From NCBI GenBank assembly GCA_036971475.1, contig JBAIZL010000006.1:5426001-5490000 (forward strand): 64,000 nucleotides of DNA, read 5' to 3'. The stretch is from Prosapia bicincta. Taxonomy: Eukaryota; Arthropoda; Insecta; Hemiptera; Cercopidae. The notes below the pieces were generated by a model. It saw nothing but the letters and a program-made list of their open reading frames with translations. It was not told the origin of the DNA and searched no databases. Both the position numbers and the translations under genes were made by a program. Within the stretch, counting starts at the first letter, position 1. Each line of letters starts with the position of its first letter. Below are positions 47,401-58,600 of the stretch, in pieces.

Positions 47401-50400
47401 TTTCTATGTAAATTTTCCTGTACTACCCTGTTGCTTGTTCTTCTTATATCCTTCTTCTTATTTATATTATTGTTTCAATTTTTTAATTATTTTTTATTGA
47501 TATTTTTCAGCAGACAGGTTTTACACTAGATCAGTGCATTGTTCGATGCACTGACAATACTCTTGGCGTAGTGCGAATTCATCTGCTGAAAAATATCTGT
47601 AAGTAGTAATATTTAGCATTGTTTTTTTTTTTTTTGCCAAGTGATACTAAAAGTAGTAACAAATTATAAACATTCAGTGTTTCAAAAACTAATTTTACAT
47701 TTCAATTTCAATGTCAATCTTGAAAATAATCATGGTAATGATATTGAATTTTATCCGTTAACTTAATTGAATTGATATTATAATATTCTCTTTGTTTTAT
47801 ATACTGTTTAATGAAATTAAAAAAGATGACAATATTAAGTATCAAATATCAAGAAAAAATCATAGATTAGTGTTGATTTTAAAAAAATACATCTAAAAGT
47901 ATCTGTGACAAGAAAAAGTTGAAATAAAAATTCGTACTTCACTTTCAATATTTTGGCTAAAGTTGGCATAACTAGAAGAGCAAATGTATAGAATGGTTTT
48001 GCCAAATTATCTGTCATTAATTTACCAAGTTGTTTAAACACTGCTTCGGTTCCAGTGAAACTGTTACCACTAATTCCAAAAGCACAGTTTGATACAATGT
48101 CTGTTGTAAATAACAATGCCAGATTTTTTGCCTAAAACAAAACGTTTTTTTGAAGTAAAATTATTTATCTAAAATAATACAAGTATATAATTTATTTTCA
48201 TCTTCAACTTGAGCTGCTTTAATTAAATGTTATATGTTAATAGTTTCTTAAAGTAAGATTAAAAACTTTACATGTAGCTTCTTCTACATTCAAAACAGTT
48301 GTAGCTACATTAGCATATAACTAATTAACAACATATCATAATCTATTTGGAACATCTTGAATACCATTTCAGAATTAGCTTCATTTTTTAAATCAATGTA
48401 TTTTCCCATTCATTAGTTTTGCTAGAGACAAGAAAACCATTAAAAAAAGTTAACATCATTTGATGATTCTGATTTAAGGAGGATTAATACAATTATTTTA
48501 TTTTGATAACGATATTTTATGTTGATAATGATTTTTCATAAATATATATAATGATATTGCTTCTAATGTTTCAAATGAAGTGGGCTCAGAGGAATAATAC
48601 TTATGGCCAGGTTTAAAATAAACAAAATCCAATTTCTAACATGAAATAGTTTGAAAATAGGATTTAGTAACTATATAGCCTTTGTCTTGGGCTATATAGT
48701 GACATATGGACACAATAAATTTTAAATTTGCATAGAAAATTGGGGAAATATATTTTCTGTAAAAAAGTTGTGTTTTCAAAAATGGAAATTCATTTTGTCA
48801 GTTAAGGAAACAAAAATGTGCCAAGAAAATAATTTTTATAATACATACTGTGTTATACTGTAGTAGGTACCGTATTTGTGTAAAACATAAATATTACAAA
48901 ACAAAATTTAGAGGCTTCAAGTTTTAGAATAAAATGGGTATTGCTACTACAACAATAGGTTACAATTAAGATAATGGGTTAATTGAATATAGCACTTAAA
49001 TATAACTATGTAGAAAATTAAACCAAGGGCCAAATAAGTTTAAAAACCTTGTTAATTGAGATTTAGAAAATTCATTGAATAGCAGGTTAAAAAATAAGGA
49101 AAGGAATACGAGGAAGAGGAAGTCATACATGGAAGACTTAAAGAAGTACAACATGAAACAAAAGGAAAATTTACAATGGTTGAAGTAATAGGAGAAATGA
49201 TAAAATAAACAGGAATAAAAAAGATTTAGAGGGTGAGCATCTGAAGTTGAGAGGATAGCATCAAAATATATAAGGAAAACTTGTAGATCAAATAAAAAGA
49301 GAATAAGAGTAGGAGCAGTAATGTACCAGAAGTAAGTTAAGTACTGTGTAAAAGTAACAAGTAAATATAACAAAGAAAAGAGAGAAATATGAAGGCATTT
49401 ATGATTAAAGACGTTTGGTGTTGAGGTTATGCCTTCGGAAGTATGGAAAGTGAGAACAGACAAGGATTTAAGATAAAGTGACTTACATATCATGTTCAGT
49501 AATATACGAGGGTGGTCTGAAAAGTTCTAGATCTAGTAATGAAAATAACAATTTATGGTATCAATACTTATATATTTGTCAACATAATCTCCATTAATAT
49601 TATTACATTCCATCTAGCGATGTTCCAATACCATTATCCCGGTCCTGTACTATTCTTCAGGAAGTCAAAGTATCCCTCTACAGCCGCAATTGCCTCTTCA
49701 TTGGACAAAAATGTTAACCACTGAGGAAGATTTTCAACTTTGGGAAAAGATGGAAGTCCGGGGTAGCCAAATATGGAGACTAACGTGGATGGTTCAGCAA
49801 TTCATAATGCAAATCCCTCAATTTTGCCATCGCCAAAAGACTTTTGTGAGCGAGTAAATTGTTCTGATGGAAAATGATTTTTGTTTCCTGTACGCCAGGC
49901 CTATTTTCATGAACCTTTGTGTCAAGTTGTCTAAGATGGTTAGACTAGTATACCACAGTTATTGTTTTACCTTTTTGATGATAGTCAATCAACAGAGAAT
50001 TCCTTTCATATCCCAAAACACTGACGTCATGACCTTTCTCGCCAAAGGCATGGTCATGGCCTTCTTCAGGCCTGAATAGCCAACTTATGTCCCCTGCATG
50101 GATTGTTGTTTGAACTCGGGTGTATAATGGTAAATCTATGTTTCATCCATTGCCACAAGTTGACACAAAAGCCACTCTAGTTCTTAGTAAATCGCCCCAA
50201 ACACTGATTGGAAAGTTGTGAGCAAATGCATTTTTGTTCTGCAGTGAAAATGTGAGGCACCCATCTTGTACAAAGATTTTTCATGTTAAATTCTCCATGT
50301 AAAATATAACCAACTCATTCTTTTGATATGCCAATGTCATTAGCAATCTCATGCACTTTTGTTCGCCGATCATCTAAAACCTTATCCTCTTTCTCAATGA

Positions 50401-53400
50401 TTTCCGGTGTGGTTGCGCCTTTTGGACGACCTTCCCGCACTCTTGCACTCTTTCACAGCCACGTTTAAATTCGGCTGCCTATTTCTTTACAGTGGTAAAT
50501 GAAGTAGAGTTACCACACACATTTACAAACCTCGAATGAATTTCTGTCGGCTTTAAACCTTCTTTTACAAAGAATTTAATCACTGGATGATACTCGATTT
50601 TTCCATTTTCAACAACACACATACGGCCAATGAATTAAACGATTGTCTACTCCCAACTGCTGGTTAAAATGGAGTGGTATTATACAAGGAATCTGATAAC
50701 ATCTTATAGCAGTTTAACATGATGGGGAAACATCATCCGACTAGTGCTGCGCTCTTTTAGACTAGTGATGCTAGACAGCCTGCATAGTAGACAGAATATT
50801 ACTTAAAGGGGCAGCATGATGGTGGAGTCAGTGAAGAGAGACTGTTCAATAAGTATTTGGAAATGGAAGTTAAAGAAGAAAGTAAGGCAAGAGTGGACAT
50901 GGAAAAGTAAAAAGTAGAAACCGGGGTGACTAAAGCTGGTTATTTTATAGAGAGTAAAGAGAGGGTTATAAAATTAAGAAAAATGAAAATGAATGTGTCA
51001 TGAACACAAGAGGTATCTGGAATAATTGGTAAGGCATATTAAAAAAGGCCACAGTTTACCTGAAAAATAAAAAATTTGTGCACGATACAGTAGATGGGAA
51101 GGGGATATAAAACCAGGATGATATTTAAGGAGATAACTACAGGTGAAGGAAATCAAACAATATACATCACCAAAGAGTAGAGGAGAGATGAGAAATAAAT
51201 TATGATATCAAGGGGAGTCAGTAGGATACTAACAAGTGAGTATAAATTGAAGACTGAACTGATATCATAACAATTACACAACAGTTAAAAAAGTTATTAG
51301 GAAAGAAATCCTTACCCAAGTTTTAGTAACAGAAATGTTGAGGATTATATGAAGAACAGTATAGAAATGGTGGAAGAACGGCGGTCATGAGAACAAAGAA
51401 ATAAATCCAATTGAAAGTAGAAAGAAAACCAGTGGAGGAAAAGAAGTGGTTCTATATAAATAGATAAGAATGGACCTTCTGAGAAATAGAACATTTCTTC
51501 ACATGTGAGATATCTGATAAACTGAAAGAGACTGCGATTACTTCTCTGGGGACAAAATATGACATTAAGGGGCATCCTGCAGAGGATACCACTGTAATTG
51601 GAAAATTTGTGAAGAATACAAAACAATTTTAAAAAAGGATATGACAAGAAAAATAAATAAGGTAATACATTGGATGCTACTGCTTATAAAATTCCATATC
51701 CCAAAACTAAAAATATTCTTTTCAAAAACTTTCCAAATTTCATATACTCATTTGTACAAGGCATGTAAAGTCATTTCAGGGTCTATCCATGGAGATGTCA
51801 TTACTTAAATTTTTTAAAATTTATTCCTGCTCGCCACACCCTGGCTGCATTGTAAATATTGTCCATTATCACTAACTACAACAGCAAATGTATAGATATA
51901 ATTTATTTAAAGTAATAAAATATATCTTTACTGTTTAAAATCCTAGTTCCTACCCATGATTATCATTTTATAGTCTTCTATGACATTTATTGAAACTGTC
52001 AAAACTGGACAGATCTATAGAAGGCAGAAATTTTGCACTTTTGAGTGATGCAACAATAGGTTAGGAGTAAGAAGAAGTAGAGTAAGGGGATTGAACTGGA
52101 AGAATTAGCAATGATGAGGGAACTCAGATTAACGAAGACCAAGCTATTCAGTCATTTAGCACACAAAAAGGAACGGACATTACACCTTTGATCTAGGACC
52201 AGGAGGATAGGATGATATAGTTGAGCGTAGGAACTAGATACAAGTAAGTACAATTAAAAGGGACATGTTAAACAAAATTAAAATTTTAAAAATAGTTACA
52301 GAAATGGACAAGTAAATCAAATAATAAAAACTGTTACCTTGCTGCCATTTATTTAATAGGGACAAGAAGGATTGTAGTTTTGAGAGGTTTTAAAAACTTT
52401 ACTTGATGACTAGAAATGAAAAACTAGTTTACCTCTATATCTGTACCTAAGTTACCATCCAAATAGTCTTCTAATTCCTTTGCCACTTCCTTCATTTGAG
52501 GGAAAATAGATTTGATTCTAGCAACATTAACTGTTGGGATAATGGCAGAACGATTGATTTTCCAACTGAAACAAGAACAGCAAGTTTTTTTCTTTTGTAA
52601 AGCGAACAATAAAGAGCAAACTATAACTCATGAATTTTACTGCCCATAGCGATAATACAACTTTATCATTATTAATATACTAGTTAAATACCTGATGAAC
52701 TTATAATTTAAGTAAGTTTATGAAAATTTACTGAAACAAAACATGTTTGATACATCTAGGTAATAAAAAATATGAATTACAACATTCATAAATTACAAAA
52801 TCATCTGGCAAATTACCATGTCATCATCTGTTTCATACAATATTATATGCAGTAAACTCCAGAATATAGATCTAATTTACCTAATTTATAATTAGTCTAA
52901 AATACCTAAAGTTACAACATTCATAAATACTTGAATTTTGTAGTCCATTACATTCGGTGAATCTTATTAATCACTTAAACAATAGTTTATGACTATCCGA
53001 ACTTTAAATTTAGTAAATTTGTTAAAACTTACTGAGACAGAAGTTTTCGATCGCTATGTGTCGAACTTCATCCGTGTCTTCTGCTTGGAGATGTCGGGTC
53101 AAGCGGTAGGTTTTCAATAGTATTAAAGAGTATGTGTGATTTGTATTGTGTTTGTTCGTTTAATATGTTTGTACTTTGTGTGTCTGTAAATTTCATATTG
53201 TTTTAGTGTGTTGAGGTGTGGTCCTTTTTTGTTGATGTGTAGGATTTCTAGGTTATTGTAAATGTCTGTGTATTTGTGTCCTGTTTTTTTATGTGATTGT
53301 AAAATGTTGAGTTGGTGTTTTGTTTGTGTTCCTCGACTCTTGTTCGAAGCTGCGACCTGTTTGTCCAATGTAGACTTTGTTACATTCATCGCAGTTCAGT

Positions 53401-55623
53401 TTATATGCCTGGTGCTTGTAGTTTATGTTTGTTGTTGATGTTGTGTTGTATTTTGTATTGTAACTTGTTATTAGTTTTGTATGCTATTTTGTATCTTATT
53501 TTTGAAATTTGTAGGCTATTTTGTTTGTTGTTTTGTTTATGTATGGTAATGTGATGTATTTGTTTTCCCTGTCTGTAGTGTTAGTTATAGTGTTTTTTCG
53601 TATTTTGTACCATAGTTTGTCTATTATTGTGGTGTTGTATCCATTTGTGTTTGCTAAATATTTAATTGTGTCTAGTTCTTTGTTTATGTTTTCGGTGGTC
53701 ATTGGGACTTCTTTAAGTTTATGGAGCATGGATCTGAAGGCAGCGTGTTTGTGTTGGATAGGGTGGTTTGAGGTGTTGTGGACAAGTGTGTCTGTTGTTA
53801 TGGGTTTCCTGTAAATAATGAAGCTGTGTTTTTGTGTGTAGCTTTTTGTTATGGTTAGGTTGAGGAAGCTTAGGGATCGGTTAGTTTCAATTTCTGAAGT
53901 GAAGTGGAGTTTTGGGTGTATTTTTATAGTTATCACATTGATGGGAGTTGGCTCTGTATAGTGTTATGATTTCATCGACATATCTGTGCCAGTAAATTAT
54001 TTTGTGTGCGTGTGTATTGTTTGTGAGTATTTTGGTGTTTTCTATGTGAAGAACAAAAAGCCACACACAAAAACACAACTTCAACATTTACAGGAAACCC
54101 ATAACAACAGACACACTTATCCACAACACCTCAACCACCCTATCCAACACAAAAACGTTGCCTTCAGATCCATGCTCCATAAATGTAAAGAAGTCCCAAT
54201 GACCACCGAAAACATAAAGAACTAGACACAATTAAGTATTTAGCATACACAAATGGATACAACACCACAATAATAGACAAACTATGGTACAAAATATGAA
54301 AAAACACTATAACTAACACTACAGACAGGAAAAACAAATACATCACATTACCATACATAAACAAAACAACAAACAAAATACCCACAAATTTCAAAAATAA
54401 GATACAAAATAGCATACAAAACTAATAACAAGTTACAATACAAAATACAACACAACATCAACAACAAACATAAACTACAAGCACCAGGCATATAAACTGA
54501 ACTGCGATGAATGTAACAAAGTCTACATTGGACAAACAGGTCGCAGCTTCGAACAAGAGTCGAGGAACACAAACAAAACACCAACTCAACATTTTACAAT
54601 CACATAAAAAAACAGGACACAAACACACAGACATTTACAATAACCTAGAAATCCTACACATCAACAAAAAAGGACCACACCTCAACAAACTAGAACAATA
54701 TGAAATTTACAGACACACAAAAACACAAAGTACAAACATATTAAATGAACAAACATAATACAAATCACACATACTCTTTAATACTATCGAAAATCTACCT
54801 TTAAAACTGTCACAGCTTGACCTGACATCTCCAAGCAGAAGGCACTGATGAAGATCGGCACATAGTGATCGAAAACGTTCTGTCTCAGTAAGTTTTAACA
54901 AATTTACTAAATTTAAAGTTCAGATAGTCATAAAGTATTGTTTAAGTGATTAATAATTCATAAATAACCGAAATATTTGACTAATTGCCTCGTTATTCCA
55001 TGTTCTATACAATATTATATACAGTAAACTCCAGATAATTGATTGATTTGAAAAATAATATGAAAATTGTTGGTAATTGAACACTTGTAAATTACACTTG
55101 TGTCACACAACACACCTGACCAACAGTCTTGTCCGGGATTCACAGCATTGAACACTGCACTGACTGTGAAACGCATCTGATTAAAAAATATCAGTAAGTA
55201 GTGGTTTTTTTACCAAGTGATACCAAAAGTGTAATTTATAAGAAATCCTCAAGTTATACTACACAAAAATAATACTAAAATTAATACTAATTCATGCCTC
55301 CTGCTTGTTTGATTCTGATAGATTTTTTAATTCCTTGACACCATTTCTTTTTTGGTCTCTCCTTTTCTTTGTTCATGATGCGCTTATTCTAATAGTCGTT
55401 AAACTGATCTCATCTATTACACCTACAGCAGCCTACCCTGCTTTCATTATTTGTCAAATAATCATTGGTATTGTACTCTAGTATTAAAGTCTCAATCAAT
55501 CTTCTAATGACATTAAAGTACGTGGTCAAAATTTTCATTTCATTTTTTGTCATAGTTATTGATTTACTATTTAAAAAAAGGTTGGGACCACACATTTTAA
55601 TGTAGAGTTACTTATTTTGCTAT

Positions 55624-55683
<60 letters not shown>

Positions 55684-58600
55684 ATAATATATTAATATAT
55701 ATATATATTTAGTGTTGTATTTGTATTATAAAATTTTAGATAAAATCTGATATAGCATTTAGACATTTTTGTTTTTATTTTCAAACTACATCACATTGTG
55801 TAAGCAAATAAAACACACTTAAGCATAAGAAATTAGGAAATGCCTAGTACATGTTTGAGTATGTGTGTTATAAAATTATAAATTATTTTGATTTGTTACA
55901 AAGCTTTCAAAATTTACAGTTTTTTTAGAACTGTATTTAGAAAAAGAAGGTTTATCTTACTTACAATAAACTTTAATTTATTTTAATCGATTCCACATTC
56001 ACATGAGCTACTTGTTTTCAATTAAAAACACTTGTAAATATGTTACACTTGCCTATAGTAGCACTTACTTTTATAATTCTTGATGACGCCCATTTTGGGA
56101 GATGTGTCCCATTGTCAACTCGGAGGTGACAATGGGACTCATCTCCCAAAATGTACGTCCTCAACAATTATAAAAGTAAGTGCTACTATAGGCAAGTGTA
56201 ACATATTTACCAGTGGTTTTAGTTAAACTTTAATTAATGTAAATTAAAGTTATTCTTTTAATTATGATGATGTTAATAATATTTTTTTTAAATATAAGCA
56301 TATTTTAATTTTAATTTTAATATAAGCTTATTTTGTTTTTAATAATAAAACACATTATCAAGATTATGTAAAAGGTCAACATTAAAATTATTTTGATTTT
56401 TAAGTTTGCCAACAGCTATTTTCATACACATCAGAGTTTTAATTCACTAAAAAAGTATTTATTTAAAGATAAATAAACAATTTTAACACTCTGGAAAAGG
56501 CCAATATATGAATAGTTTTATGTGCCATGATTGTGGGAGAAACATATAAAAAAAACAAGAATTAACAATGTCGAACAAAAATGCAATTTGTAATGTGTGA
56601 CTTGTATGTAGTGCATGTCTCCAAACATTTACTTGTACTTGTCCAAATTCATTGTACGGAAGTATATAAATGTTATTTCTATGAAAGAAAATTTGAAACA
56701 GAATGATGTTGATTGGAATACTGCTGCCACCATCTAACATCAAGAAATTGAAAGAAGTTGTAAGAATATTTTCATGAATTCCGAGAGGAAGTATAAATTA
56801 AAAGAGACGCCCTTTTCCTGGTAATGAGTCCAGTGCAGAATATAAACAATTTCAATGATGACCACTATAAAGGTTGTAAAAATTGTCATCTCTTCAATGC
56901 CAAGTGTAAAGCCTTGGTTTAGAACAGAAAAAATACTTCCACCTATAACTTTAAAATCCACCCAAGTTATGTGTTAAAAAATATTTAACACAGAGGCATT
57001 TTTCAAAAATTAAAAAGAAGAACACAGCCATGAAAAAACCTACAGAATATGTAGCGCTTTATACAATATTGGTATCCAAGTTAGTAAGCAATATTGTACA
57101 GAGAACAGGTATTTCATTGGACGCCCATGTGAAAGTTTGTATGGGTAGTGGACATGAAGGCATTGCTTACTAAGAAATTAAGCAGTTGAAAAATTCAAAA
57201 TTTAACCTCGTTCAACATATTACTACTTATAAAATACTAGGCCGAGGTACTTAATGTATAAAGAAAATTATATACAGAGCCTCGTGGCAACCATCCTCTA
57301 GCAAGTTGCTACGTCTAGCAAGCGATTAGTATCCGTACAGCGAGTGAGGGAATCGCGATATATTTTCCATGTGCTATGGTGATAAACTCATTCCATGGAA
57401 ACTCAGGAAATAGTTAAATAAAACAGTATAGTAAGTGTCACGCTTGAGCTGGATGAAAATCCTGGAAAGTATAAAATGAAGAAATAGTTACCAGTAACAT
57501 TTAAATATTTTAAAAATTATGGAATTTTATTCCAAATTTTTAAGTATTAAGTCTGGAACACTTTTACAACTTAATATTTTAAATCTTAATGAATTGGGAT
57601 TTAGCCTTTTCTTTAATAACATTAGAGGTACCCTTTCTGTTGAGTGAAACTATAGGAACAACTTAATCATATTTATTGTGATATAACTTAAAGTACTTAC
57701 TCAGTTCCTTTTGACATAAATGAGTCCCTGTACATATAGGGATCAATCTTTTCATCAGTAAAGACATGATTATCATGGAAGCTAGAGAAATCTTTAACTA
57801 AAACAGTTTTAATAAGCTCTGGATCTTTGACTATAAGACTAGGTTGCATCATTTGGTAGAATCCGATGGCCGGTACTTCTGGAAATTTTCTGAAATGAAA
57901 GAAAGTGAAATTTAATTTTAGTTCATTTTAATTTTATTCAGTTCACTTGGCATTTAAAAAAAAACATGTCATCTCTAAAGAACCTTGTAGCCTCTTTAAA
58001 CAAATCAATATATCTCTCTTGTATTTTATATCATTTATGTAATATTTCCTACAGAATTACCTTTAGTAACAATTTTAAAAATTCCACAATTTTTTTTCTT
58101 GAAAATTCAATTAATTAAAATTTCAAAATTAATTCCATAAGCATCTTTTTTTCAAAAGATGTTTTTTTTATCAAAACCTTAAAATATAAGGGATTTTGCA
58201 ACCATAAAAATTATATATAAGAAAAGTATTTGGACAATTTTCTTAAAAACGTTGCAAGTAGAGAGACATTTTCTGAATCTTCTTCTGCCATATTTAGATA
58301 TGAAATCCTGTTTTCTATACTTTGCTGACGGCTTTCTGAAATTCTATGCCTTGCTGACTTTCTGTTTTAAATGCCATATTTTTATTTAGTTTGAGGAGGT
58401 ATTCCTCAATTATTATCGACCTTTAAGATGAAGATAAGTGATGATAAAGATTCTGAAGTACCATGGGAAATGTGTGATATTCCTGAGGTGACTTTTTAAA
58501 AGTGTTAAATCTTGTCTTCGTGAAATTTATGATCAGTGAGTCCAAGCTGGGACCATTACGAATGGATGAGCATATGTTATGCATTTCATAAATTTGATCG

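Larger units (their letters stand above)
52958..54955. repeat. 2-kb PLE palindrome (two inverted Penelope-like copies)
   Basis: Arms of about 890-900 bp (52958-53845 on the - strand, 54056-54955 on the + strand) meet around a 210-bp single-copy spacer. Each arm holds the end of the reverse transcriptase, the GIY-YIG endonuclease and the family-1 hammerhead-like tail, with tails outward. Both arms share the same small deletion in the GIY motif (GIY-stop instead of G(V/I)YKLNC), so they derive from one already defective copy. It lies in P450 intron 2. Confidence 0.9.

Noticed and set aside
48996..49493. 165-codon hydrophobic open frame on the - strand
   Set aside because: Phe/Leu/Tyr/Ser richness follows from purine-rich sequence on the other strand. 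No motif, start context or splice signals.
55150..55200. Hammerhead ribozyme in family D tails
   Set aside because: GAAACGCATCTG resembles the 3' half, but no CTGANGA core or stem I partner is found at the right distance.
56483..56961. Membrane-protein-like open frames on the - strand
   Set aside because: They are separated by stops and frame changes, and I recognise no family. Recorded as unclassified only.
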